From assembly GCF_003597395.2 (NCBI RefSeq), contig NC_133771.1, forward strand, positions 127,305,289 to 127,369,288: a stretch of DNA of 64,000 nucleotides, read 5' to 3'. The notes beneath the pieces were generated by a model that worked only from the letters and a program-made list of their open reading frames with translations, was not told the origin of the DNA and did no database searches. Below, piece by piece: positions 46,952 to 58,060 of the stretch. Source of the DNA: Chelonoidis abingdonii (Eukaryota > Chordata > Testudines > Testudinidae). Each line of letters begins with the position of its first letter. Within the stretch, counting starts at the first letter, position 1. The translations under genes were made by a program, and so were the position numbers.

Positions 46952-46952
46952 C
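46910..46952. repeat. (GT)n(GC)n microsatellite
   Basis: About 16 GT units followed by five GC units, an alternating purine-pyrimidine run able to adopt Z-DNA. Confidence 0.95.
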
Positions 46953-47122
46953 TTTAAATGTGCACGCTGGCATATGTTTATACTACGTATAGTCAACAGT
47001 TACTGGGGGTTAAATCATGTTGCATAATGTTCCATAAGGCTGGAATTTGATCCCTAGGGAGAAAGTATTTTCAAGGCCCCTTTTGGATGAGCTTTTGCCT
47101 TTCTGTTTTTCCCCCCTTCTCT

Positions 47123-47251
47123 GGCCCCAATTCAGCAAAGTACTTACACACAAACTTAACTGTAAGCATGTGAATAGCCCATTAAAGTCAGTGAAATTAC
47201 TCACATGCTCAGAGTCAGGCTTTTGCTTACATATCCTGCTGCACTGGGGCC
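47123..47251. mobile_element. Palindromic TIR element (GGCCCCAA ends)
   Basis: Left 'ggccccaattcagcaaagta' and right 'cctgctgcactggggcc' are inverted copies. Internal 'taagcatgtgaatag' and 'ctcacatgctca' are paired. Same family as 12315-12440. Confidence 0.65.
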
Positions 47252-47808
47252 TCTATTTTAAACCTTGTCTCTTTTATATATAGTTCTTCCATCTTTGCAT
47301 TAATTCATTGACTTTTTTGTTTGAGTGAACCAAATTAGATTTTTTATTTTAATCCAGTCCTGTTAGTTTCTGCTTGCTTTACTATTTCACTTCCCCAATA
47401 CCATGGAGTACTGTGGTCACTCTATTTATACAAGTAAAGGAATATTGACCACCCAGTATTCCAAAGCAGGAAGGTTAAGGGCATAGAAAATACAGAACAG
47501 AAAGAAAACTTTTGGTAAAAGTGATTCACCCAATAGTAATATACCTTGTTTTTGTCCACAAGCAAAAAGAAATATTGAGCAATAAAAATGGCGAGCTCTA
47601 AAACACATGCAATGGCTTTAGACATAGAGTCTTGTGCTTTTATATTTTTTTAAAGCATCCTTATTTCTTTGGCACAGAATTTAATACTATTTTTATCTGT
47701 TTGCTTTATTGCAAGCACTGCCAACAATCATAAACTATGCCCTCACAGACAAAAAAGTGCAAAACCTAGTATATTGGTTTAATGGCTTTACAAGTTCTTG
47801 ATACTCCC

Positions 47809-47958
47809 CAGAGGCGGCGCTAGCCCACTGGGGGGCCCTAAGCAGGAATATTTTGTATTCCCTCTGCACAACACACATTAATAATTAATATGGGCCCCCT
47901 TGAGCTGCTTGGGGCTCTAAGCAATTGCTTAGTCTGTTACCGCCTATCACCAGCTCTG
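47809..47958. mobile_element. hAT-type short element, 7/8-bp TSD
   Basis: Begins CAGAGGCGGCGCTAG, ends CCGCCTATCACCAGCTCTG. The flanks 'atactccc' (47801-47808) and 'atattccc' (47959-47966) match at seven of eight bases. The interior has 'gggggccctaagcagg' and its inverted partner 'gggctctaagcaattgc'. Related in ends to the element at 13535. Confidence 0.75.
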
Positions 47959-48444
47959 ATATTCCCTATCCTTTCTGTTGAGAAAGAACAGAACTTCATT
48001 CTGAGTCTGTAAGTTTGATGAAGAAATATACAGTGAGAATGTGAGAGCAGGCTACAAAAAGCCTACAATCTACTTTCTGCAGAGTACAAGTAGATGACCG
48101 TTGTCAAAATGCACTCAAAATCAAATGGAAGGTGATAGAGAATTAATATTCCAATACAAGCCTGCAATCAGACAGATGAAACTGTCAAGAATACTAAGAA
48201 GCAAATCCAGAACAGTGACTATATTTTGAAAGTCACAACTCTCACAGGTTGTAAAAACAGAGCAGTAAAAACAATGCTGTCAGACAAACCAATAAAGCTA
48301 ATAGCTATCTGCAACTAGAATGATGCATTCTATTTTGGGTGGGTTATTTCTGTGGTGGCTATTTTGTTCTAGTCACATGTAAAAATCTCTTCATGAACAT
48401 TTTCAGAAGTAACTTATCCATTTCATATTTCAACCTCTGGGATG

Positions 48445-48680
48445 TAGGAAGTGTTGTCTAGAGGTTAGAGCAAAGGATGGGCAGTCAAGAATCCTGGATT
48501 ATATTCCCAGCTCTACACTTGACTTTCTTTGTCACTATGAAAAAAATCACTTATCTCCCTACCCCTTCAGTTTATCAATTTATGAAAAATTCTTTAAAAG
48601 ACTTCCTGCAAAGGTGTGTTGTCACTTATAACTATATTTGCAAAACACTATGATATCTACTGAAAGGCATTTTGGAAGTA
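48445..48680 (+). repeat. MIR-type SINE
   Basis: 'tgttgtctagaggttagagc' (A-box region), 'ggattatattcccagctcta' (B-box region), 'ttgtcact', then the core-like 'cttatctccctaccccttcagttt' and 'gcaaaacactatgatatc'. The order matches the MIR family of tRNA-derived SINEs. Old and diverged. Confidence 0.65.
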
Positions 48681-48689
48681 TTATTTCAA

Positions 48690-49165
48690 ATAACAAAAGG
48701 ACACAATTAGCCTTAGAAAATATACAGAGTACTAGGAGCAAGAAACCCATAGAGTAAACCACAATTTAAAAAAAAATGATTATAATAAAAATAAAGGACT
48801 GTTTTAAAATCTAGAGAATTCACTCCTAGGTTTAGAGCCTATGAGCCATGTGTTAGCTCAGAGAAAGCATTTATGGTTGGGATAGAAAAACTGCAGAAAA
48901 GAAGTGCTTTATAATGACCATATTGAAAGTAGAACAGCAACATAATGAAAATAACCCAGTTACGAAGCTTGCCTCCTGAGGGCCTCCTCAAAGAAATAAA
49001 AAGGTACAAAATGGAAGGAATGCACAGTACTGTAAATCATATCCTGTGAATGAAGTTCCTAAATAGTTGCAAAAGTGACTGGAATGCACATACTGATGCA
49101 TCCGGTATGTTAAGTGTTACATGAGTCGTTATACACAAAGGAAAATACACAAACACACACAAAGA
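48690..49165. other. No gene seen
   Basis: Nothing assigned. Confidence 0.45.
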
Positions 49166-49169
49166 AAAA

Positions 49170-49940
49170 GTGCACTCACTGCAAGTGCAGCTCTTATTGG
49201 GAGTGGGGGAGCCTGGTATAGCAACCCATTCATCATTTAGCGCTCCCTGCCAACAGTTACTCCCGTCCTGTGGGGGTCTCTTTTCTCAAGACTTGGCCTT
49301 CCACGAGTCACTTCTGGGGTATCAGGGTCACATGGACAATGTTCCACACAACACAGGTCGTTAATATGACATCTTCTGTCCCTCCAGGGTTCCTCTTTCA
49401 TTCCACTCTAGTCAGAGCAATGGCTTCAGGGCTTCTCTATGGAGCATTTTAACAAAGCTACAAAAGCAAAACACAAACTACAACAAAAGCAACTTCAGTT
49501 CCTCTCCTGGATTTGTATTTTTAAACCATCCTCGGTCCTCCCCAACTCTTCCGCAGAACACTGACTATTAGGGACCACCTCCCTGGAATCTTGCCTTTGA
49601 CAGGATCCTCAATTCCAAACACTTCCGCAGAGCATTCTGCCTGTCAGTTGGGCTTCAAAGATCCCCTACACCCCGCCTATCCCTCTCCCATAACGACCAG
49701 GGTATAAACTCCCTCCCAAAATTCCTGTGTTCTCTACTATTCAGAGAGAAACTACTAGTTTCTGCCCATCTCTCCCATCACACTTCTACTTCCTCCCTTT
49801 ATCGACACCATCCAGATCCTTATCCAGCTGAGACTCATTTTACCTGGGCCTGGCCAAGTGCAACCAGGTATCTTGATTGGCCTCAGGTCTGCATTAACCA
49901 ATTCACTTCCTGTGTGGGTAAATACAGCATCACACATATC
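49170..49940 (-). repeat. Possible LTR-like repeat, unclassified
   Basis: A C/T-rich block, on the minus strand beginning TGTGTGATGCTGTATTTACC and holding 'agtttatacc' (a possible TATA box at plus 49692-49701). Resembles an old LTR, but neither end nor polyadenylation signal was verified. Confidence 0.3.
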
Positions 49941-52900
49941 CTTTACTAAAAACTATTCTGCTTTGTTTTCAGGATATAAAAAACATGGGCTCAACTATGT
50001 CCTCAGCTGCAGCCAAAGATCAATGTAATCTTGTTTCGGGTATTTATAAAGTAGTGGTTTACAAGGATTTACATAAGATAAATATATATTATGTATAAAT
50101 GTATCAGGTGATATTTTAAGCATCAAATTTAACCATATAAATCAGAAATTTTTATGCAAACATGTCCTGCATTACAGGCAACTGTGTCCTCAATTAAGCC
50201 AATTTGCACCTTCCCAATTCTGGGCTGCCGCCAGGGACTAAAGCAACCCCCGGAGTAATTTAGACAGCCCTGGGAGGCAGTCTACACTATAGCAGCCTCC
50301 CCAAGGCCGACATACCTCTCATGTCCCCAGCACAACCCCTACACCAGGGCTTGTGAGGAGCCTTTGAAAGGATAGCTCAGAACTCTCTCCAAAACTCTTC
50401 TACCAGCTGGAGCAATTCCCCTGCTCGATCCAGGATTCTAGCATCCTTTTATCTAGTACACAGGGGCCAGGAGTGAACATCTTACTCTGTATGTTTAATG
50501 TAAAGTCTTCATGTATCCCAATGTAACTGTTCCCATTAGGTTGTCAGGTCTCTTGGGTTCAGTCTCCTAGGTTTGGCATGGAATTGCTGGGACTCTCTTT
50601 CAGACAAGCAGTCATTAATTTCCTGAGAAGTGGTGGCCAAAACTAAACACCCTCCTGCTGTACTCCACTTGAAGTCCTCCTGAAGACCAGGAGGGATGGA
50701 CAGCAGAGGAGGTGAAGGGCTAAAAACTGGTGTGGTGAAGTGACCCTCCACATCCTGGCACATATAAGTGGATCTATGCTTGAAGAGGGTGGGGATTGGC
50801 TGCGTGAGGTCCATATTCTTCCTTCTGAAGAAGCAGACTGATGCCTAAGGACTACTGTCACAGTCTGCTTCTCCTCAGATTCTTCAGCCTCTGCATGGTG
50901 AGCGCATTGTGCCAAATTGCACAATCCCCAAAGCCAAGAGCCTTATGCACACTGCTATTAAGCCTAGTGGTTAATCCAGGCTTGAAACTACCACATTTTT
51001 ATCATCACTCTATGCTGTTATCCTTAATTTCTACTATGTTATATATGGTGTCCTTCTGAGAACCTTCAGTAAGGAAGGCTCCTGTGGACTATCTACAAAG
51101 GATATTTGATCACTTCCCAAGTATCTGAAAATAGCAATAATAATATTTCCCCCTGCCTGCATTTCCATCCTGTAGTAGGAACACCTTGATTAAGTATAAT
51201 TTGGCTTTGGTGTGAGAGAGGGTATGTTAAGAAATGACTGAAAATGTGTTACAAAATTTAGTGCTGCACTGAAGTTCTAAAGTGGGTAGTTTTGTGGTAA
51301 TTCTTTTCTCTTACTGGAGTGAATACTATATATTAGGTTCTTGCCTTCAGGCATAGGACCCAAGTAATTATGTACCCCTGCTTAACACTGCAAATGCCAT
51401 CTCTTTGGCAGGACTTGTTAACATAAAAAAGAATTGACACTGTTTTCACATATATTTTCTTCACTCTCTTTACTCCTGCTATCACTTATGTACCACTGAG
51501 ACTATATCTTGAGAGGTACAGGAAAAAAAGCTCATGGTTACTAATATCTACCCTCCATGAACCTCATGTCTATCACATAAGGTGCCAAAATTTAACAGAA
51601 ATGATCTATCCTTAGAAGTTTTACAAAAAAGGGGAAACCTTTTACATAGGACTTGGGCAAAAGAAAGTTTGCACTTCTTCAAATATGAGAAACACCCCCA
51701 ATTATTGAGTGAATAGAAGATAAAATCACTTATCGGTCTTCTAGATACAGCCAAGTGACTGAGAAAAGGAAATCAGCACAGTGAGTTATAACCATAAGAA
51801 GTCAGACCCTGGAAATGCATAAGAGCAAACAGGCTCTGGAAGAAATATTCATTTTTCAAGGTAGTGTCACTGAGCTCCCCCTCTGGATTGTGTCATTCTA
51901 ACTGTTCCCTGTAAGAGTGCAGACTTCAACTATTGTTATACTGTGCCTTCGGCTGCAAACTGTGGTGAATTCATGCAAACTGCCTGAATTTACAGTAAGT
52001 TTTCTGAAGATTGTGCAATTCTGCATAACAAAACTGCAAGAGCTTGAAAAAATCCACCCCGCTCTGCATGAAAAATCCATGTCACTGAGTTTATACTATA
52101 TTAAATTGTGTCCACCCCAGTGGTTTAAAGGGATTTTACATAGGGTACATTTACAGGATGATATTTAAGCATTCAATTTACTGTATACATCAGTGAGTTG
52201 TGCAAAACGTGTGAACCAAGATTTTGAGTATACTTAAAAAAACCAGCATGATTTATACTGCAGAATAAATCCCATATGTACTTAAAATGTGGTTTAGAAA
52301 AGATTGCATTTTGTTCTTCATGTAGTCCTAGGGAAATAAGAAACTGAACTTCTTTTTCTTCAATGTTTTTGAGCAAATTTACCAATTATGAAGTCAGGGA
52401 TTCACAGCACTAGCTTGAGTCACTTTTTTTCAGACAAGCATTATGAATTTTCTCTACACCGTCCTATAAAAGCATTTCAATCCCAACCTTTCACATATCT
52501 GTTATGGTAAACCTGGTCACTTAGGAGGTGGGTACAACTAATTAAGACTAAATTATGTGGTAGTTTTATCAAGTAGAGATATTGGGAATAGGATTAAATC
52601 AAATTCCTTCACATTTGGGAGTCAAAGTCAGTTTTTAAATTCTCCTCTTCAGAAAAGAAAGGCTATTACAATCCATTTGGCACCAGTCCTACTACCAACA
52701 ATTTTTAGCTAAAACATTCATTAGGGATATAAATATATGGCCGTGCGTAAAAACCAGGGTTATCAAATGATACCAGCAACGAAATCACAATGAGCATGCA
52801 CAACCCAAAACAGCAGCACTGGTGATTTGGGAATATGCTTCTTCCCCCTACATCAAGAGCAGTGCTAATACCAGGAATGAATTTCCTTCTGTGTAAGAGG

Positions 52901-53225
52901 TGAGCACAGGGATTTTGCATCAATCAAGCTCTACATGGGGCAGAATTTCACCGATGGTGATTTTTAAGAGATTCTTTACTTTTGATTTTATTTTGTTAAT
53001 TTTTATTTTTCCTCTACTTTTTGGTTCTTGTTTAAAACAGGTTGGTACATTACAGTATTTTCCCATTGATTACTACATATGAGTCAGTGTGTTAAAAAGG
53101 CATCTATTAATTTGAAGTATTCTTTTATAGTATACCTAGTAGCTGAAAGCCTGTGCTGTCACATGGATGTAATTCATGAAGTCATATTCCAGCAGTCCAT
53201 CTGGCTATGACATTGCCCATTGAGG
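49941..53225. other. No gene seen
   Basis: AT-rich with short chance frames only (e.g. 50536-50924). Confidence 0.5.
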
Positions 53226-53231
53226 AGTGAA

Positions 53232-53282
53232 CCTGGTGATATTCTGAACAAAAAGAGCTCTAAACCATACCTGTATCTGTTT
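53232..53282 (+). repeat. Diverged direct repeat, copy 1
   Basis: 'gatattctgaacaaaaagag' onward to 'ctctaaaccatacctgta' recurs at 53713-53777 with few changes. Confidence 0.6.
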
Positions 53283-53712
53283 CCATCGCTTCACACTGAC
53301 TCAACACTTGTTCAGGGCTTCAGAGTTACACCCACAGTGACAATCATGGAAGATTTGTGTTGATTTTTGCTGGTGATAGATGAAGGGTGTGTGCTGCTAT
53401 GAGGAGCAGTGTATGTTTGGGGTTATTGTGTGAGTGGTTTTAAAGAACTGCCATTAGACCAGTCCCCTCCCCCGAATCGGTACAGTCTCCCACATACAAC
53501 CAATGAAATGTGTTGCATGCAAATAAGCAGTCAAATAAGAGTGGTGTTTGGCTGAGTTACCTTTGATATCACAATGGTTTAGGACTCTTGGTATGGCATA
53601 GATCTACACCTTACTATAGCGGTACACCGCACACGTGTGATCCATAAAGTCAAAATGGCTGAGATTTTTAAAAATGGATGGTAATAGACCACGACTCCCA
53701 ATCATGACTGAA

Positions 53713-53777
53713 GCTGGCGATATTCTGAACAAAAAGGGCTCTCAACCACGTTTGTAGCAGTTTCACTTGTTTCACAG
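53713..53777 (+). repeat. Diverged direct repeat, copy 2
   Basis: 'gcgatattctgaacaaaaag' then 'ggctctcaaccacgtttgta', about 480 bases downstream of copy 1 and in the same orientation. Both are followed by a 'gtttc..c.cttcac'-like run. Family unknown. Confidence 0.6.
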
Positions 53778-53779
53778 GA

Positions 53780-55028
53780 GTCGAACATTTTAATCTTCAG
53801 AGTGATATTCCTAGAATTTTATTACAGATAGTTTGGGCCACTTTCTATAAATGAGCATGAGGGCATTAATGAAGTAGGGGAGACTGGAAACTGAGCTCCA
53901 CGAAGGAAAACAAAACAAAAAAATCCCTCAAAACTTTTGGCTCCTGAATCAAATTGCCAACCTAAAGCCAAGAGTAGCCAATGGGCCTTATTATAATCAA
54001 GCCCAAAATTATTTCATAAGAGACCCATAAATGCACTACTAGAATGTTACTACTAACCTTATGACTGAGGAGACTGCAGTCATATTCACCACTCATCTGC
54101 CACTGCTAATGTAAAGCCTAAACAAAAAAATTTTTTTGGCCAACATTTGGTTGCAATTAAAAACATCATAATTTCTTTCATGATATTCTTCAGTTTGTAG
54201 GAAAGAGTTATACAAAAAAACCCAGGAGCTCATCAGCTATCTACAGAATAGAATAATCGGTGGAAATGAGACCAAAAGGATACTGTGTATATTACAAATA
54301 TGTTTCATAAAAATTTCCACTGACAAGTTCCCCCCACTCCCCGATTTTCAGATCCACAGGGTCTCTTCTGTAGGACGTGAAGTGAAAAGGACTGTACAGC
54401 AGTTCACATAAGCTGTCAGAAATGTGAACTTTCAAACCAATGCCTTTATTGGGTGCAGGGAAAAAACTGATGACCCAGGAGACATGGAATATTGTATAGT
54501 AAGTCTTATTAATACACTGCTGACAATTAAGCTGAGCTCTATGCTAAGCTAAAACATCCTTTAGCTAGAAGAATGGCAATAAGGAGTTGAGTAACTCAGT
54601 TTAAATGCCTTTATGAAGTACAAAATGCATTTAATTTGACAACAGACAAAAGAGGCATAAAAATATTAGGGAAATATGAGTCTTTCTCCAATATCTGCTT
54701 TCTGTCTGAGCAGCGACTGTCTGAACACACTGCCCTTCTCAGAATGCCTCAGGCTAAGAAGAAGAAAGGTCTGATATTCTTGATAAAAGCTCTTTAGGCT
54801 GAGCCTCCTTTGCCAATTCCTCATGAAGGCTGTAAAGATAGTGTATGCTTGGTCTCAGTTAATACATCAACTTTGACCTTTATGGGAGGGAAAGAAAGAA
54901 TTAAAACACTCCTTTAAATGATATTTTTGAGAGAGGTGCCCAATAAAGGGAGGGAAGTTAACACATTGTATTCAAGTTTTCCATACCTTCTTTTTCATTC
55001 AGTAATGAAAATTACAATTCAAATGTTT
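53780..55028. other. No gene seen
   Basis: No assignment. Confidence 0.45.
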
Positions 55029-55030
55029 AA

Positions 55031-55140
55031 GGGCTCATTGGCATGGAGACTTTGTGCACAGCAAGCTGGGGTGTGAATACACAACACACTGGCCTGCCAT
55101 GCACTAAGTCGCCATGTGGACCCTAGTACTGCCACAGTGA
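55031..55140 (+). mobile_element. TIR element fragment (copy A)
   Basis: 'gcatggagactttgtgcacagcaagctggggtgtgaatac' to 'cctgccatgcacta' is paralleled by the fragment at 55270-55385. Same orientation. Confidence 0.5.
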
Positions 55141-55269
55141 ACTTTGACCTACTGCTGATTCAAACAGTGTGTAAATGTATGTAACTTTGCTAGAAAATGT
55201 TTCATTTACTCTGCAGACATATTAATGTTCTCTTCTTCCCATAAACTATGTTGTTGGTTTTTTGTGCTT

Positions 55270-55385
55270 TTAAGGCCTTGTCCACATGGAGACTTAGTAA
55301 CCCGGCAAGATGGGGAGTAAATCTGCCGCATAGGAGCCTGCCATGCACTACCTGGTTTTGTGGACTCTGCTGCCACACACTATGT
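55270..55385 (+). mobile_element. TIR element fragment (copy B)
   Basis: 'aaggccttgtccacatggag' then 'acttagtaacccggcaagat' and 'gcctgccatgcactacc'. Homologous to copy A 230 bases upstream. Confidence 0.5.
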
Positions 55386-55489
55386 TTCTATGATTTTTGT
55401 TATAATACAACTTATTCAGTTAAAGATATCAAAACCACTCTTATGTAATGAACATTATATCAATAACACAGGGAAAGGATGGTATTTTT

Positions 55490-55610
55490 GGCTAAAAGCA
55501 GGGTTTAGAATCAGGAGATGAGGATTCTATTCCTGGTTCTTCAGCAGATCTCTTTTGTAACCTTTTGCTCATTGAAAGAACAACTATTCCATATTTTATT
55601 TATCCTTATT
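55490..55610 (+). repeat. MIR-type SINE fragment
   Basis: 'gcagggtttagaatcaggag' and 'gattctattcctggttcttc' match the tRNA-related part of MIR. Confidence 0.5.
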
Positions 55611-55744
55611 CAGTGTGTGTCCCCACACATTATTTGCTCCATATCATTCAAACACTGCTCTAGTGACAGAATTAACAATTTTCTCAGGGCTTTTCTACTG
55701 TGTTCATCCCTATAACATTTGAATGCTTTACAAAAAATAATGAA

Positions 55745-56165
55745 TTTATTTTCACAACAACCTCATGAGAGGAGAAGGTATTATTCCCATTTTACAGATG
55801 GGGAATTGAAGCACAGAGAGAGTGTCAAAAGAATCAGCTAATTTTGCAGCCCAATCTGCAAAGCTATAGCCTGATTTTTTCAGAGAGCTTAGCATTATAT
55901 ATCACTTTTTATGTTCACAGCAGAGCCCTCATTGACTGTAGTTGCAACTGTGAGAGCTCAGCACTTCTATAAATCACATGCCAGAGTGTCAAATCGAGCA
56001 CCCAGAAAATTCAAGATACACAATTAGTGACCACCTGTGAAAAATCTGGTTTCAGTGACTTGCTCAGAATCACACAGGAACTCTGTGGCAGAGGCAGGGA
56101 TATAATTCAATTTTCCAGGGCAACATTCACCTGCCTTAACCATGTAACTGGTCCTTATCTTCCTG
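55745..56165 (-). repeat. MIR-type SINE, interrupted
   Basis: 'cccattttacagatggggaattgaagcacagag' (in shortened form) and further right 'gtgacttgctcagaatcaca' and 'ctctgtggcagaggcaggga' are the reverse complement of the MIR core and tRNA side. The two parts are separated by about 150 bases of unrelated sequence, so the copy was probably split by insertion. Confidence 0.55.
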
Positions 56166-56349
56166 CAGTTCCCTGCCTCATTCACTATATACACCTTCCT
56201 ACTTCTAAAACAAATGACGCAGAAGTTCGATAGACAGTTTTGTTGATTACACAAGCCTGATTCATTCCTTGAGCACCAGGCTGCCTGTGCACAGAATGAA
56301 GCAGGGAGCTGTGGGAAAAAATAGTAGATGATCACGTAATTAAGATAAC

Positions 56350-56666
56350 TATAATTAAGGATACAATTCTGTCACAGAGGTCACAGATTCCATGACTCTG
56401 GGACTTGATCTGGGGCAGGGCAAAATGGCCAGCCCCAGGGCCACCAGAACAGTGGCCCCTGGGGCCACCAGAGCAGTGGCTGGCATTGGGTCAGCCCCTT
56501 GGGGCTGGAGCAGCTGCAAGTCCCAGCTTTTCTCCCCACCCCCCAAACCAGTGTATGTTTAGTAAAAGTCAGGTCACAGGTTTTCCATGATATTTTGTTT
56601 ATTGCCTGTGGCCTGTCCCTAGCTTTTACGAAAAATACTAAAGACAGAATCTTAACCTTAATTATA
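56350..56666. mobile_element. TIR element with TATAATTAAGG ends
   Basis: Left 'tataattaaggatacaattc' and the complement of the right end 'tataattaaggttaagattc' are inverted copies. The interior repeats 'aaaagtcaggtcac' and 'tgtccctagcttttac' in inverted form. Probable TA target duplication, so a Tc1/mariner-type origin is suggested. Non-coding; open frames in it are chance. Confidence 0.7.
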
Positions 56667-56822
56667 AATGCACATGTCCCAGGTGGCCAAATTAAGGTTG
56701 CAGAGGCAAATTTAAGTCCAGCATGTCCTAACATTTGAGTGCAATCTTAACATTTTTAATAGAGATTTTTATACAGCATTTTGTATTTTTTCTTAAAAAA
56801 AGCAAATTGACACCCTTCCTCC

Positions 56823-56851
56823 AAAAAAAATAAAATAAAATAAAATAAAAC
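56823..56851. repeat. (TAAAA)n tract
   Basis: Four to five TAAAA units after an A8 run; possibly the tail of an old retroposon. Confidence 0.85.
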
Positions 56852-56935
56852 AATCATATTGACTTGTACATGGTTCATCAGCAGAGATGAAACCTTTAGC
56901 TCCAACCCAGGCCTCTGCCATTTGAGCTAACCAAG
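56852..56935 (-). repeat. Possible tRNA-derived SINE fragment
   Basis: The minus strand reads 'gttagctcaaatggcagagg' (an A-box-like TRGCNNARNGG) followed by 'gggttggagct' (B-box-like). The box spacing is shorter than in a tRNA, and the A-rich tract beside it has the wrong polarity for its tail. Weak call. Confidence 0.25.
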
Positions 56936-56959
56936 GAGGTGATGGCAGTAGCAGATTCC

Positions 56960-57425
56960 CATCTTCTACATGGGCCAGCACTAGAGGGAGATGAAGTACA
57001 GCTGTTGCCAGGGGATTTCACAGCTATGTGCTGACAGCAAAGAAATGCTGAGACTCAGGATTCCTGGGTTCTGTTCCAGGTACTGAGGAGTTTGTGTTCT
57101 AGTAGTTACAGAACCTTCTGCCCATCCCTCATAAGCCAGACTCCTGATGATTCCAGCCTGTCCTTGTCATTGTTCCAGTACCTGCCCCCACCAATCACCC
57201 TCATCCCAGTGCAGCCCCAGTCCCACCTCCATCCACTCATCCCATTCCCCACCCACACATCCCTCTCTCAGCTCTTTGTCCAAATCTCCTCCACACCCCT
57301 TGCCTCGCTTTCCCCCTTTGCCACCTCTCCCCTCAAACCCACCTCCTCACTCCTCTGCATTACGGTCGGCTTCCTCTTCTGCTCCCAGCCTACATGCCGC
57401 ATAAGGAGCACTAAGAATGTAGGAG
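56960..57425. other. Pyrimidine-rich unassigned stretch
   Basis: A MIR-like 'gactcaggattcctgggttctgttcc' near 57050, then C/T-rich DNA 57120-57400. The Ser/Pro-rich open frames there are compositional. Confidence 0.4.
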
Positions 57426-57426
57426 A

Positions 57427-58060
57427 GAGAACAGGAGTACTTGTGGCACCTTAGAGACTAACAAATTTATTTCAGCATAAGCTTTCGTAGGCTACAGCTC
57501 ACATCTTCGGATGCATAGAGTGGAACACACAGACAGAAGATATTTATACATACAGAGAACATGAAAAGGTGGAAGTACGTATACCAACTGTAAGAGTCCA
57601 ATCAATTGAGATGAACTATCATCAGGAGAAAAAAAAACCCTTTGAAGTGATGATCGAGATGACCCATAGAAGGTGTGAGGAGAACTTAACATGGGGAAAT
57701 AGATTCAATTAGTGTAATGACCCAACCATTCCCAGACTCTGTTTAAACCTAAGTTAATTGCATCTAATTTGCATATTAATTCGAGTTCAGCAATCTCTCT
57801 TTGGAGTCTGTTTTTGAAGTTTTTTTGTTGCAAAATTGCCTTTTTCAAGTCTGTCACTGAGTGGTTAGAGAGGTTGAAGTGTTCTCCCACTGGTTTTTTA
57901 ATGTTATGATTCCTGATGTCAGATTTGTGTCCATTTATTCTTTTGCGTAGAGACTGTCTGGTTTGGCCAATGTACATGGCAGAGGGGCATTGCTGGCACA
58001 TGATGGCATATAGAGAGAGTTTCTCTCAGCTCCCAATTTCTGGTGGCAGGTGCCACAGTA
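57427..58060 (-). pseudogene. Penelope-like element: GIY-YIG endonuclease and 3' tail
   Basis: Minus-strand 57705-58001 encodes CQQCPSAMYIGQTRQSLRKR then INGHKSDIRNHN, VGEHFNLSNHS and a C-terminal ELELICKLDAINLGLN, ending in a stop. This is the GIY-YIG nuclease C-terminus typical of Penelope-like retroelements, where it nicks the target; Tyr of MYIG, Arg and the conserved His are visible. The element is truncated near 58060 and carries a frameshift at the start of the nuclease (Leu-Tyr codons near 58010). 57427-57704 is the 3' untranslated tail, with 'tgtggcaccttagagactaa' at its end, as also seen at 27.9 and 32.2 kb. Confidence 0.85.

Noticed and set aside
57092..57454. 120-residue Ser/Pro-rich frame
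   Set aside because: Pyrimidine-rich low-complexity sequence and runs into the Penelope-like tail.
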